Assembly (NCBI GenBank): GCA_017163975.1 | Contig: JAFFSR010000136.1 | Location: forward strand, 6,445,501-6,509,500 | Direction of reading: 5' to 3' | Origin: Anastatus disparis | Lineage: Eukaryota > Arthropoda > Insecta > Hymenoptera > Eupelmidae | DNA: 64,000 nt | Shown: piece by piece, positions 1 through 15,500 of the stretch | Position numbering within the stretch: position 1 is the first letter of the stretch | Layout of the letters: each line of letters begins with the position of its first letter | Program-made: the position numbers and the translations under genes | Notes under the pieces: model-generated | Database searches by the model: none | Told to the model about the DNA's origin: nothing | Seen by the model: only the letters and a program-made list of their open reading frames with translations

Positions 1-3000
1 CGAAAAAATTTGGTCATATCAAATAAAATGTTCCCGCAATGTAATCGTACATGTGACACGTATTTCGTTAATTCCTTATTTTTCTTATGAATGATTGTGT
101 TTAATTTAAGCAATTTATAATTGACATTAAATTGATAAAACTATATGAAATGTAGAAAGGGAACATATTTTTTAACATGGAAAAATTTTTTTTACAATGT
201 CAACGCGTAACTAAATTACTATAATTTTTAATTTGATATAACTTATTCATTAATTCTTAAATTAATTAGTTTGAAATAGAATCTTTCAATGATTATTATT
301 TTACATTAATCATATATGCTTTTTTGTACAAACAAATTTATATATACAAATTTCCACATAATTTTAATTAAATTTTCTTAAACATTAAAATTTTTTCATT
401 CCTCTACAAAAACTCTTTTATTGTGAACGATTATCTTAAATGAAAAAACCATTTTTTATGCTACAAAAAATAAAAATCTATCGATCTTAATGGAACATCA
501 GAATACAATTTATTTTCTTACATAGAGACGAACTTTTTAGCTCTTACATTTGAAGTCTTTGTTATTTAAAAGATAATGAGAAAAAATTGAAAAGAAATAA
601 CAGTTATAATTTCAATTAGTTATATTTTTACCAATATATTAATATAACACTAAACTAAATACTTCAAAATAATAAAATACACAGAAATATAAATTTTTTA
701 ATAAGTTAAATTTATATTTAAATTAATTTTTAATTTTTTTATATAATTCCAAATAAAAAATTTTTACCAAATAAAAAATAAATAATTTTTTACCAAAAAA
801 AAATTTTAAAGTGATTATAATGTTCATGTAGTGATTGACAACACTTGCTTATCTTCCAAAATGTGAAGGGGTTTTAATTTATAAAAATTAAGAGTGAGCA
901 ATTTTAATTTAACAAAAGAAAAAAAAATTTTTTTTCAATACAATCGATTGTTTTAACAGAATATAGTATTATTTGATGATTTATTAAGATGGACAGATTT
1001 TCTAATTTAAATAACTATAAATTATTGTTTTTTGCTTGGTTATAAATTAAATGAATATAATTACCTAATATTCTTTTCTGTGAAATATTTATTCTTAATT
1101 ATTTTTTTTTATTATACATTATATGTTTAAAGAACTAATGCAGCAAAAAGTCTAAAGAAAACAAAAAATTTTGTCTTCGTTTATATTCAATACTGTACTG
1201 GTTATATCAAATTATCCATACATCCATAGATCGTAGCTTAAATAAACGTAATTTAAAAAAAAAAATTTATCATTATTATGATATGATACTTGAATCATCA
1301 TTGAAAATCCAAGATTATATAAAACTATAATTAAAATATTTTAGAAAGAAACGATGAATGAGATTGTTGAAAAATATTTATAAGCAGTCAGATATTATGC
1401 ATGAAGTCTATAATATTTCAAATCGCATTGAACTCGTCGAGCTGACGATTATATTTTTTCTTAATATTAGATACATATTTTGTTTATATTCGCGTTGTAA
1501 ATGGTGTACGTTTTCCAACAAATTTCATTTGTAAATACTGTAAGTCTTTATTTACTCTTAACGCTATTAATATATATTTTTTTCATATTAATACATATCC
1601 AGCACGAGAAAAGATTTTATTCTTGTTACAGATGATTTTTCTTACAATTAAGTCTCTATTTAATTCCGTATAGTTAAAACTTCGAGTTGATTGCAAATTC
1701 CATACATATTTTTTCTTCGATAATATATGTTTCGTGGATCCTCATTTATTATTTTTTTTTTATTATTATTGTTAAAAATTTCAGCGTTTATATCGTCATT
1801 TTTCATTCGTTATATTTTTAATGATTATTGTTGTTATTACTCAAGCATACGTTTTCGATAAAAATTTTATAAACGAGTCGCATCTCTCGGTTCAAAGAAC
1901 TACAGCAAAAATTATTGACTGTGAATAATATATAAGCTTATGCTCATTAGGCAATCAGTGATTGGTCTTTTAAATATGAAAACTTTTATTTTTTCATTTA
2001 ACTTTTGTAAAATAAAATTTTTAGAAAAATTTGTTTTAAAATTTAGAAATTTTAAGAAATTTTTTTTCAGATAAGTTACAATCAATTTTTATCGATTATA
2101 AAAATTTTTATTTTTCAAATTTTTTATGTATTTAATCTATTTAAAGTTTTGTTGGGCGCAAATTATTGAATTCAGTGTTTGAGAAAGCATAGAAAGTTTT
2201 TCATTTATAAAAAGATAAGCGTCTTTTATCTTAAGTTAGAAAATAGTGATGTATAAATGTTAATTATTGTTTTCAAATTTTTTTCCAATTGACTTTATGA
2301 TTTATTTTAACCAAGATCATTGCATTCGTTAAATATATTAATAAAATCTTTTAAGACGTGAAATCAAATATTTATAAATTATTTATCATTGGTTTTAATT
2401 AAACAACATGTATTTATTGGAAAAAAGAATTCCTTACTAAAAATATTTTAAAATTTTTTATATTTATATAAATTTAAGTTTATATTTTGCTACAAAAGAA
2501 AAAATTTTGAGTATTATTATTAAATTCAAAGATTAAAAGAAACATTACTTTTAATTATTATTTCTTTTAAATAAAAATTAAGTATATAAAACTTTAAATA
2601 TTCAAAAAAGAATGTTCGAGAGTGAATAGAAGTAGATAACAGCGAGATGCGAAAAATACGTGTGTCATACACTGTTTGAAAGTGCGTGATTTCAAAATAT
2701 CCATAAATACGTATACGTATATCGTATGCGATGCACTATTTTTTCATTTTATATTTTGTCTTACATATTTATAATAAGAAAAAGGTCGACCTAATCGAAG
2801 ATTTTTATATTTTTTTCTTATTTCAAGTGTACAAATTTGAACAGGCGTTCTGATCAGGCAGCGAGTAAGTGATCTAAAAAAAGTGATTGGCGGTGGCAGC
2901 GTCGAGGCAATAATCGATGGATTTGAAGATTTTTTTTTATTTCAATAGACGATCTGTGTTGTCTTTTCTTTTTCTCTCTCGCTATGTTATTCTGTGTTGA

Positions 3001-6000
3001 CATTTTTTTTAAATTTTATTTCATCTTCAAATTTGATGTTTTTGTCCTCAATTATTATTCGTATTTTATTAGTTGGTTTGTAATAATTTGGAGGGACTAC
3101 AAAAGTCTAATTTACACATCTAAATGTCGACTCGTATCTGGCTAGTCATTTTAATTTATAATATTAGTTTATTACAAGTATAATATGACGTTTATGATTT
3201 TTTTCACTGTGAAAAAAAATAAAATAAAAAACTTATAAAGGGACTGCTAATATTAAATGATTTATAATTAACTAAATATAATAAATGCAAGGTTTCTTTT
3301 GGAAAAAAGCAATAAAGATTTGATATTTTAAACTACTGAACGAGCTTGTACTTGCAGTACAGCTGCAAAATTACTTGTAATATTTTCCATTAATTGCTTA
3401 TTATTTATAAACTTAACTTATTAAAATTTATCTGTACACGGATCATTATTATTTTTATACATTATATAGAGGTCGTAAGTGTAGCTCTTTAATTGATTAT
3501 GTTAACACAAGCATACTTGAAATAAAAGTAGAAGTAATCATTTGAATTTTTTTATTTAAAAAAAATGAACTATTTTTAATTTGCAATACACATCAAATTG
3601 ATATTTAATTAATATTATTAAATTACAAATCTGCAATGCTTGTAAAATTCAAAATTAAAATATATTTTTAAAAAAGGAACTACAGTCAGTTAGTATATTT
3701 TTCTGAATAAGAAATCATTAATTATCATATATCTAAGAATATAGATTCTTTTTTTACAATTCCTAATACAGAATTATTGAATATAGCTTAACTATTTAAT
3801 CATTGAAGTTATACGCAATTTTCAATTCAATACAGACTTTTATTGACTAACTAATGTTCAATAAATTAAGTATGTCTTTTTCTCTCTATTTTAACAAAAT
3901 TACGAACTAACTGTAAAATTTAATATTCTAAAAGAAATAAGTTTACTCTTTAAAACAAAGCAGGAAAAAATGATAAAGAGGATTTGGTTTGTGGTGCAAA
4001 ACGGAAAGTGCAAAGAAGCTCAATAATATAATAAATAAAAAATGTAAAAAGTGCAATAAAATAATTTTAATATAATTTATTGGGTAAAAACAAAATCAGG
4101 TTGATCATAAACCCCATCATTTTTATAATTCAACTGAAACGTGATTGTTTTTGCGTGAAGTATAGAAAATAAAAAAAACGATAGATCAACAATATCGACA
4201 TTTTTTCTCTTGTTCTTTTATCGAAACGACATGAGTGAAATTTCAATAAAAGAATCAATCGATAAAATGATCAAAATTGTTTTAATGGAAATGTGTATAA
4301 TATGTATAAGTAAGAAAATAGTGATAAAAATTCGACTTACAATAATAAAATTCATTATCTAAGATTAATAATCATAAGGAAACGTATTATCCATTCGTAT
4401 AGTATGACAAAATTATTTTTTTTAAATTATCGTCACAAAAATATTAACGATGACAAAGAAACAACATTTCCTTCCATCCTGTACAGGAGCAAAAATTAAT
4501 TGCTAAACAAAGCTCATCATCATTTCGTCACATTCAACAAAAATTCGCGCACTTCGAAACTTTATAAATACACATAATTGTAATCACACACATTTATATA
4601 TAGATATCACAACGCAAAAAGGAACAACTAATGATATCGCACACGCATCCAATAACATACCGAAATTCACTGAACAGGATGAGAAAGTATCTTGTTATTT
4701 ATTACAAAATTTCTGTTTTTATTTCTTTTTTTTCAATCATTTTTTTTTAATTATTTTTACAATACACCTTTTTCTCGAGCTCGTAAAACATCCCAAACTC
4801 GATAATATGTATTCATATGTATACTTAAAATCATACATATGTAGCATGGTAATTGTAATAATCCCCTTAAACTACGGTATAAAAAGAAAATAATAAAGTT
4901 TCGGGTACATCATTCACGTATCTCTAAAAACATACATATAATTATGTATACGTTTATATGTATATAGCGGATATTTACCACAAAAAAACTAAGGCAATTT
5001 TTAATAATTCTACAATATACTTTCGAGTCGACCTCACACATTTAAATCTGTTTTTATATAATTTGTTCTTTTTTTTCGTTTTTTTTTCACCATCGCATAA
5101 TATTTATCTTTTTTTTTATATCAAAAAAGGAAACGTGAAGCGTCGACTGGTGAACGCTTTAACAAAGCGATTTTGAAAACTAGTGTAAAAACTATTCGGT
5201 ATCGCGCGCGGTGTTAGTATTTTGTTTTCGTATTTATGTACGTGTATATCGGTGTATATGAATGAATTATTTTTTTTATTTTTCTCAATTTTTTGTTAAT
5301 ATTTTTCAATTTTATTTAACAATTTCTTTCTAGAACGTGGCGAAGTCATTGACGATTAACAATCGCTTTTTCTATCGTAATTAATTTTATTTTAAGTCAA
5401 TTTCATTTTGTTAATTTTTTTACTAAGTAAAAAATGTGTGTCTAGATGAAAACCAAATCAACCATACAAAGTTTTGCTTGTTTCTATAATATTTTTGAAA
5501 TAGTTGTAATAGTTGAAAATTGCACTTAATATTGATTTGTAGTAAATAAAAAAAAATAGCACGTAATAATATAAATACGTTTTATGATGCCATTAACAGT
5601 GACTTCATTAATAAATAGTAAAAAGTTGAAAGATATTATTGTACAAAAAAATGACTGTATCTATTTCAAAAGTGATAATCTTGAAAAATATTTAAATTTG
5701 TTTAAAAAGCAGTACATTAGTTTCATTCACTAGTATGTAATAAAATATCCACGGTAATATTTGAATTGAAAACCATGAAAATTTCAAACATTTGAAGAAA
5801 GAATAAATATGATTTACGTACATAATCAATAGTGTTTTGATTTTTCAAATGATTATTCTTTTAGATGTTAAAATTCTAAATTAAAAATTTCCGATTGTAT
5901 TTTACGAATACAATAATTTTTTCTAATAATAATTTTTAACACTTTTGTGAAAAAATCTTCTCATTTAAAAGAATATTCATAGAATAACATAATTGTTTAA

Positions 6001-6119
6001 AACTTCGCATAATTGATTTGTCATCAGTCGACATTGAACTTCTTTCGAAGTCAAAATTCTCCTATTACAATACGTGATAGTATTGCTACGTATTTCTTTT
6101 TTTTTATCATCTCCGACCC
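1..6119. other. Downstream AT-rich sequence without a recognisable gene
   Basis: No coding signal on either strand: the only open frame over 60 codons (plus strand, 4958-5176) is poly-Phe/Ile low complexity. It would hold the distal 3' UTR and intergenic sequence. I see homopolymer A and T runs but no structured repeat. Confidence 0.6.
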
Positions 6120-6125
6120 TTTATT
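6120..6125 (-). promoter_or_regulatory. Candidate poly(A) signal of the ABCG gene
   Basis: AATAAA on the minus strand about 95 bases after the stop codon. The AT-rich context offers many other hexamers, including an ATAAAA right at the stop, so the true 3' end is not settled. Confidence 0.25.
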
Positions 6126-6219
6126 GTCTGTACATATAGTGCAGATGATGTTATTAATGTTATTTATGTTATTAATTGTCATGTATATAATTAGTTTAAT
6201 TAATATTTTGCTATTTTAT

Positions 6220-6564
6220 TTAACGCAAGGAGCGCAATTTGAGCCTTAATACGAAATAGGCTACGATACGTAAACCTATGAAAAAACCAACGAGTGCTAC
6301 AACATCAATCCAATAGACTGCCTTTTCCATTGACATGTCTTCGAGGAATTTGCTTGGGAATTTGTATATGCAAAATTCCTCGTAACATTTGAGTTTTTTA
6401 CGCCCATAACCGAAGACACTTATCATTGCACCTTCAAAACCATAACGTATGAACGAGACGTACGGGAGAAATTTCAGATAGGCCGGCACTGCATTGAAAT
6501 TGACGAAGAAGCCGGAAAACAAGATTATCGGCACCGATGACACCGGACCAATGAACACACCCGT
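6220..6564 (-). CDS. Coding exon 11 of the ABCG gene (TM5-TM6, C-terminus)
   Basis: Encodes residues 638-751 and the TAA stop at 6222-6220. It begins [20 protein letters not shown] (TM5), continues [12 protein letters not shown], then an extracellular loop with Cys697 and Cys702. The last helix is [19 protein letters not shown], followed by a short basic tail LKLRSLR. The acceptor is TTTGTGTAG|ACGGGT. The length and end match ABCG1/4 proteins, which also finish with a few basic residues after TM6. Confidence 0.95.
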   Translation of the reverse strand, partial: TGVFIGPVSSVPIILFSGFFVNFNAVPAYLKFLPYVSFIRYGFEGAMISVFGYGRKKLKCYEEFCIYKFPSKFLEDMSMEKAVYWIDVVALVGFFIGLRIVAYFVLRLKLRSLR

Positions 6565-9500
6565 CTACACAAATTAAAGGTTTCGTGATTAGAAAATCGT
6601 GTTTTCATATTAAATTCATATTTTAATTCTTTAACGATACATATGTCAAATAATTAATGTATAATGATATTGGATTTCAAAAATTTTGTGTTAGAATGTA
6701 AAAATAAGCTTTTATTAAAGTATTAAAAATAAAATTATTTAAGTGTAGTAAAAATGATCATTCTTTCACATAATTGTAAAAAAAAAAAAAAAGTCAAAAT
6801 AAATCTTACCTCGACATTCATTGCTGCGCCTATTAGTAAACCAATTGACTGAGCGACCAATGCTGTCAGAATACAAGCATTTAGAAACATGAAAAATCTG
6901 TCTGGTTCTAATGGTTGCGAGGTCAGGAAATAAATTATTATGATGCTAGCTATCGTATACACAAGCTGTAATAAAAAAATTGTTTTTTATTTTAACTATA
7001 TTAAAAATCATTTGTAATAATTTAAAATATAATAGAAATACGTACTTGAAATGGTATATCGATCAAAGTTCTAGCAAAATAATATGCTTTAAGAGAATAC
7101 CAATAATTTAAATGTTCTCTTACGAAGACAGACATTTCGACGGGAACTAAAAAATAAGAAAGAATAATATTTAGAATGAGATTATTTAAAATTATTAAAA
7201 AGGAAATTTTTTTAAGAAGTATCATACTAACAAGTAAGAATTGTAGGCATCATGGCGGTAAACATCATAAACATGACTGTAAAAAAGATACAACCAGCAT
7301 TGCTCATTGCCTTTCCGGCATCGTTACCAATGTCGTAATAAATTGCACCAACAAGAAAACCAACTGCAATATGTGAAATCAGCCTTACTCTCGTTAATGT
7401 CTGTAATTAAATTAAGATAACAATTAATAATTTTTATTCAGCAGTTCTAGTATACATCTTAAAATTATAATTGAAATCAATCTAAACTACTGGAGTCAGA
7501 AAACATATTCTAAATTTGGAACAATTTAATTTACTTTTGCATGTTAAAATAATTCACAGTAATATGTTCATTATAAATTTAAATAACTTTAAAAAAAAAA
7601 ATTAACTATGTTATTTTAATATGTTTTCATGAATTCATAATACTGCAGGTTGTATTAAAAATATAATAAGTAATGTAACAATAATAAGAACAAAGCTAAT
7701 TAAAATTTAACTTAATTAAATATAAACTAAAGATTTTGCAAAAAAATGAATACTATTGCTTAAAAAAAAATTATAGCACTAAATTTATTTACTATTTTTT
7801 ATGTGTAATGAAACATCTCAATTAAATTTGAATTGATTTAGTTGAAAATAAAAATATATTTTGATCGTGAAAAGTATAAATGAAACATTGAAAATTAAAG
7901 AAAAGTATATTGAAATTTTAACCCTTCCTTTAATCTTTATAAATTTTGCTCAAATGTATTAAAATCATTTTAACTTTGGATAAAATGAACAATCAAAATA
8001 ATTAAAGAAATATAAAATATTTTATAAAACAATTAAAATGATAAAAATCATGGAAACAAAAACTTGTAAAACGCAATAAAAAAAAAGAAAGAAAATATAA
8101 CATACCATATCTCGAATCTGTGATAGAAAAGTTCTTTTTAACAAAATCCAAAATTGTATCCAACCATTAGTAGGAAAGCCAACTTTTTGTTCAATACTTT
8201 CAGCGCTATCAAGTAATGAAGTTGTACAAGAGACAGGCATATTCAGTACAGTAGCACCATTACCACCAGTCGTCGCTGATTTAGCAACACCATTTGGCAT
8301 AAGACTTGTCATTTCGCTAGTTGATTTACCGTTACTACCACCATTACTACTACCATTGGTTTGTTGCTCTTGTGGTGGTGATTGTTTAGCTATGTCGTTT
8401 GATAATGAATTTGCAGCTTGAAATGCTGCTTGATGATGCTGATAATTATTACATTTACCATTGTTTACAGCGCAGACAAGCTTGTGTACACATTCGCCGT
8501 GCTCACCACATGCTACTTCCATCACTGTTTAAAATAACACAGAGAATGATCATTAGTTTGCATTTCAATTTTCAAACTCAATCATATATTATTAAACTAA
8601 AAATAAAGTTTATAATTAAGAATTAAATTAATTTTAAAGTAAACTTTAGAAAAATTAAAAATAATTTTCTTTTAATTATTTATTAAATAAAATTTTTCTT
8701 ATCTTTTGCAATTGTTAAAAATATTAGAAGCATAAATCAATAAAGTAAAATATTTAATTTGAATGCATATACTTGAAATGTATTATAACGTTTAACTATA
8801 AGTCATTAATTGGCGTCTGACTAAATACTAATTATTCTACTGCAAAGATATTTTTGAATAATTTAATTTATTTTAATTTTTTTATATGAAAATTAATTTA
8901 CTTTTATAGAGGATGTGCAAATCTTAAAATTAATATCATTGCAATTGTGCTTTTCAATTGTAACTAAAAAGTTAATTATTTCTTTATAAATAAGTTAAAA
9001 AAAAATAGTTACCATAATCGGCAGGATTGTGGTAGCTGGGACAATCGAGGCACATTGATGACAAAAATGGCACAAGACCACCAACATTGCCTTGATAGAT
9101 ACATTGGCCCTCTGCTAAAATATACAAGTGATCGAACATCTCGAATAATCGGGCACTTGGCTGATGGATTGTACAGATGATTGTTCTACCTGTTAAATTT
9201 ATAATAATAAAAATGAACTTTTTTTAATCATGATAAGTCATAACAATTACAGATTTCGGATCATTTTTTATTGAAAACTTTATAAAATCTCGATATAGGT
9301 CAATAAAAGTTAGAAATTTAAACAAAAAAATTACGAATAATTTATAAATTTTTTATGCAATTTTTTGTAAACAATTCTTTTTTTTTTTTTAAGATACGTT
9401 TAATTTAAAAATTTTTGCAAAGTGGAAACACTGGTAATATGTAAAAGTTTTAACTTCAAAATTTTCCATTTTTCTAATATTTAACCATTTAAATCAACAA

Positions 9501-12500
9501 TTAAAATGTTTTCTTATAAAAATATAAATACAAAATTAATTCCAAATTTTATTCAAAACATAGAATATTTTAAATAAAAATAATATTGATCCTCGTGACG
9601 AGTAATACATTGTATTACATAAAAATAATGTATGTCTTAGAAAATAAAGTAATAAAAGAAAGGAGAACAAAAACAAATATATTACCTCCTCTACTTAATG
9701 ACTTAAGTAAGTTGAGACACTGGAAGCAGGATGAACTATCGAGGCCGGATGTAGGCTCGTCGAAAAACATAACTGGTGGATTGTTTACCAATTCCAATGC
9801 GATTGACAGTCTTTTCCTTTGGCCACCGCTTAAAGATTGAGTTTGCGTATTGCTTGCTTCACTTAGGCCGAGTGTTTCGATTATTTCTTCAATCTAATGA
9901 TAATAATAATCAATCAATTTATAATAATTTATATAAAGGTTTGTTGAACAATCAAAATTAATGTTTTGATAAGATTTCAATATAAGATTTAATGAATTAT
10001 GTAATATAAAAAAAATGTTTATTAAAATCAAATAAATATTTAAAACTTACCACAACTTTTTTCGCAGTAGAGTTAATATCTTTACCAAGTTTAAGATTCG
10101 CCGAGACTGTCATTGCTTCGTAGACAGTTAAGTGTGGTAGAAGATGATCATCCTGCATGATGTAGCAAGACATTTTTCGAAACCTTCGAAGATTTCTATC
10201 TTTTCCATTTATCAAAACTGAGCCGCTTAAATTTGACGTTCTAGAAAAAAAAAAAATAATTCATATTTTATTTAAAGTATTCTATAAGCTATTGATGAAT
10301 AGAATATTCAATATAATACTTGTATGTTATGTAAACATAGAATCAATAGTTAATTTTAAATAAATAATAAATTAATTTGTTATTGATTTTATAAATTGTA
10401 TATATGCGAATGTTATATTTTCAAAACAAAACTATAACAAATTTAATGTTATATTTGCAGTCTGCTTAATTGAATTTTAAATGTTTTATAAATAAATGAA
10501 TTTCCTAAATCTAATATGAATAAATAAATTTTCTGAACAATTATAATTCTTTCTTTTTTTTAATAAATTGACTGATTTAAGATAATTTTAAATTTATATT
10601 TTCATTTTTAAAATATATTTACCAAGTATAAAAAATATTACAATTTTAATAGGGTGACAAATTTAAATAAACACAATATCAATTGCGTCATAAATTAAAT
10701 GTAATCTCTCTATATTAATCTTGATTAACAAAATAATATTATGTTTGAAAAACTTAATTCAACAAAAGTCTCATAAATACAACCCAACACTTAATTTCCT
10801 CAAAACAACATGTCCTACATAAACAACCGGTCGACCTAACCACTTAAACAAACGAATTTAATAAGCTCTGACTAAATATTTGTATGGAAATTTTGGGTGC
10901 ACGAGTACTAAAAAGATAGGATTTAATATATATCTTAAATAAGCGAAAAAAAGATGAGCAAAAGTTACATCAGACTATGTTTAATAGTACGTTATATATC
11001 AAGAAACAAAACTGAAGATTATTTGATTAATCATTATTCAATTAAGAATCAACTAATGATTTATTACTCGATTTATATAGAAAAAGAATGATTTTATCTT
11101 CAATTGAATTTGGTAATCAAATACATAAACATTTATCAAAACAAAAAAGTTTATTTGAAGCGTCAAAATAAAAAGTAAAACTATCGGAATCGAAAAACTA
11201 CTTATTTTCTAAAGAATAAAATTGAACTTTATTCTCGTCAAAAAGTTTCTATGCATATTTTTGTTTTTAATTAAGAGATTAATTTTTTAATAAAATACAC
11301 CCATAGTACTTTAGCTTCCATGGTTCAAAACAAGAGATTTAATTACAAACGACTAATTGTATCGAATAAATTATTCAAATATGGTTTTACATTTTTCAAT
11401 AAAGGAAAGTTAATTGAAATTGACCTTATTACCTGAAAATACGTGCACGAATTAAATCAATCAAATCCAAAGAAATAAATAAATTTGATTAGTGGTTTAC
11501 AAAAGATGTAAGGAATAACTATAAAATTATATTTTTTTCATATAATGGTGAATAAATAGTAACTTAATTAATAATTAATCTTTAAATCAATCTTCACACT
11601 GATTCATATGTATTTTGATCTACTTTAACAAGGCATGAATAATATATTTTTCAGATTACAAAACATTTACTCATTTTTAATTAATAAAAAAATTTTTGTG
11701 TCATGATTTTTAATTAGAACAAAAAAGAAGAAAAAAAAATTTGAACAAAAGCTAAATGAAAAGTAGATTCATAAAAGAAATAAAAATAAACACGCGTATA
11801 TCATGCAATAAGGTGTTTAGTCATATATTAAATAAAGACAATAGCACGTGCAATGTCGTTGAACTGTACCATCCTTTTATATGATAAATTAAATCGAAAG
11901 AAATCTTTAAAAATTATACTATATCTGCGTTACGTGCTTTGTGCGTGTGCGCGATGTTTATCATATTTAATTTAGATTATCTTGCGTTTGTTGATGGGTC
12001 AAGACAGATGCGGCGACAAAATATAGATACTTAAAAATAAAGTCTAGTCAATTCGATTTAATATATTTATCGGGAATGGCTTAAGTCTCAATTGGAATGA
12101 GTGATGATAAGATCGCAATTGTAATAAGTGATAATAAGATGTCAATTTAGAAGAAGAATAACTAGAATAAGGATAAATTAAAGCTCATTTATTATATTGA
12201 TTTGAAGCACGAGTGAAACTATCATTAAATTGTATTATTGATTTACAACCATAATTAATTTATTAAATATAATTTACAAATGATACATATTTAATTTCAT
12301 AATGTATAGTAAATTATTATAATTTTGAAGTTATAAAAAATTTGAATTAAAATTTTGAATTAATTTTTAAAAATGAAAAAGAATTGATATCAAGTTAAAA
12401 ATAAGTATATTTTCTTGTTATAAAATAAGGTTGGAATATGCGTAACTTTAAAAGAAGACGAGAAGAAAATAAAATAGGAGACTAGGATACCATATATTAA

Positions 12501-15500
12501 ATTTGAAAATTTAATATGATGAACATCTAAGATATTCGTTCATTAATAAATATATTACAGCGAACTATATGCAATTAGTGGATTTTAATATGAATTATTA
12601 ATTTTATTAAATGTGAATAAAGAATTTGAAAATTTCCAAGACAAATGTCGCATTGCGGATTTTTCCAACTCTTTACATATAATATATTAAATTTAAATTT
12701 GGCTAAGAAAATAAAATCTTGATTTATAAAATTATCATTTTGCCATTACAAAATATTAAATTCTTTTAATAGCTGTATTTTTCCATATCGATGCATTTAT
12801 TTAAAAATATTTAAATTCAATGATAATTTTAAATCCAAACGGAATTACATACAACCACTTAAAACTTTATATTATCCTCTTTAGCATATTGTGCTTACAT
12901 AAACTTTTTTTTTAAAAGGACGATTTAAAAAAAGTTAAAGCTCAGACTGGCATTGCTGATTTCTTTAAATTTGTTATTCAAAGGATGTAAAAGTTCAAAG
13001 TTACGTGAACTACCGGATATTTAGCAGTATTTATTTTTAAACGATTTTTCAAAGTTCTTTTTTATACAGAGGAAGTTTGTAAAAGACGGCTTTTTATCAA
13101 ATAATAATTTGAGTAAAATGGTTTTTTCACTTTCAAATAGTTAAAATTTATAAGAATTTTATTGAATCAAACTAAATATATACTTTTTTGATGAATTCTA
13201 TTTGACTCAATTTGCTGAATAAAATTGTTTTTCGCGTAGATAAAGAAAATGGAGTTTACCAATAATATAATTTTATTTACTTCTCTTCATTGCATATTTT
13301 TTTCAATATAAAAATAAAATGTGTTTTACATTTATAGGTTTTGGAATATTATATAATTATATTATTCTTCCAATTATCAATACTAAATCAAATCACATGC
13401 CAACTAAGCGAAATATCTATCTAGAAACGTCACAAATGAATGTTTGGATGTTATCAATTACTTATTATGATTGGACATTTGATTGATTTGCAAATCAAAA
13501 TTGCATGTGACAAACGACTGTAACAGTTTCATAGAAATTATGTTCTTTTTTTACAACTATACAACTATTTAATTAAATTCTCACTGCTTCCTATTTTCAA
13601 GTAAAATAAAATTTCAAAATCAAGGTGAATATAATATATTTTCTAACAAAACTTTTGGATATTTATAATGCGTTAATAAATCATTAATTAGTCTAATTTA
13701 TACAAGATTTAATAGTGTATTATTTCCTTATAAAAATGAAAAAATAAATTTAAAGCAAAGGAAAGAAATATTAATCATTTGATGCAGTAACCATAACTAA
13801 TCGTGTATAAAACAACGTTTAAGTATCTACATAGATGAATATAGACGCGTGTATAAAATTGTATAATAGAAAAAAAATGCGTGTTTATAATTACTTGTAT
13901 CCAGCTAAAACATTCATAAGCGTGCTTTTTCCAGCACCGGAAGGGCCCATTATGGCAGTCAGCTCCCCGGATTTGAATTTTCCTTGCACGCATTTTAGTA
14001 TAGTCTTGTAGCCTGAAATTAAAAAATTTAAGGAATACAGTTAGTCATAATAAGAGTATAACATTCTTAACGGATTTAGTTTTATATTTTCTTTTTAGTA
14101 GAGTTGTTATGAATAAACAAATTTCATCAAAGTTTTATGAAGTTCTTCTTATTATATATGTAAAATTCTAATTAAAAGCTTTGTTTTAAAATTTAAATCC
14201 AATAAATTTTTACTAAATTAGAATAGCAACAATATTCTCGCGTGCGAGGCTTAAAAAGTAAGAAAGTAGTTCTTGCTTAGATTAAATAGTTGGCAAAATT
14301 TAGGTAACCCAATTTTTTTCTTTTAATAAGTATTAGTTTTCTTAATTTTCTTCACGACATGTAAATTTTTCTTAATTTTTTTTTCGAAAAATGCTAACCA
14401 AAGTAATTATAATACGTTAATTGCTATACATAATTAAGACAATCATTTGTTCGGTATTGTTGTACTCTTTGAATATATCCTTCTATTTTCCTTCTAACAT
14501 CTATTCAAGACAAACATTATCTTTTGTTTCAGTGGAGAATGTTTGAAAGACTATTTTTGTTTAGCACACATTAGCTAACTCTTTAAGTTTTCTTACACTC
14601 TGGTCATAAAAATCATAAAGTTTTATTATTCTCCAAGTCTGTGCAATACGAGTTACGGTATGGTCTTGAAGCTTCTACTTTTCTTGGCTAGTAACTGATT
14701 CTTAAAAATATACTATGTGAAAAAAATTTGTTTCCAATAAAATATTTTACTTTCTTTATTAAGAGAAAAATAAGAGTTACTTTTTTTTAATTTAATTTAA
14801 TTGAATATAATAGAAGATATGGTTGAATATAATAAAAGATGTAATAAAATACATTCTTCTATTTTATTCTCTTTAATGATGTAAAAAATAAACAACTAGG
14901 ACAAACTTTTTTTATAAGATTTTTAAAATAGATGTTCTAATTTTATTCATATCCATTTTTATTTGAAAAATTTATAAATAAATATAAATTGGATTCTTAT
15001 GTGATTGTACTTGTGCAAATATATAAATATGTATGCGAATAAATATCATAAGACTTAAATTTTTGCTATGATATTTCTGTAATCTATAATTATTGCTACG
15101 TCATCAATATTGTCGATTAAAAAAACACGAGATCGTACCATGTTATGATTAAGTTAAATAAAAAAGAAGATAATTTTAGTCATATCGATTTTCAAGAAAA
15201 GAAAGCTACGGAACCGATTACGTGATGTGTTTCACATAAAATAAAATTGGCCTCAATCACTTGCTTATTAAATTACAAGCATTGATTTTCAAAATTGGCT
15301 TATTTATTTAAAAAATAAAAAATTCAATCTCGAAGAAAATTAGTTTTACAGAAAAAAGATCTACTAAACTACTTACATATCAGAAAGTACGAAAATTTTA
15401 ATTAAATGAAATGGAAAAATTTATAACCATCTAAATATCTAATTTACAAAATTAACTGCTAAAATATATTACTAAAAGGAAAATAATTAAATGTACATTA

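Noticed and set aside
4958..5176. 72-codon plus-strand ORF
   Set aside because: Phe/Ile/Asn-rich low complexity typical of AT-rich noncoding DNA; no family resemblance.
6013..6249. 78-codon plus-strand ORF over the 3' end of the transporter
   Set aside because: It overlaps the end and downstream sequence of the ABCG gene on the opposite strand and is mostly a Leu/Met/Ile low-complexity run.
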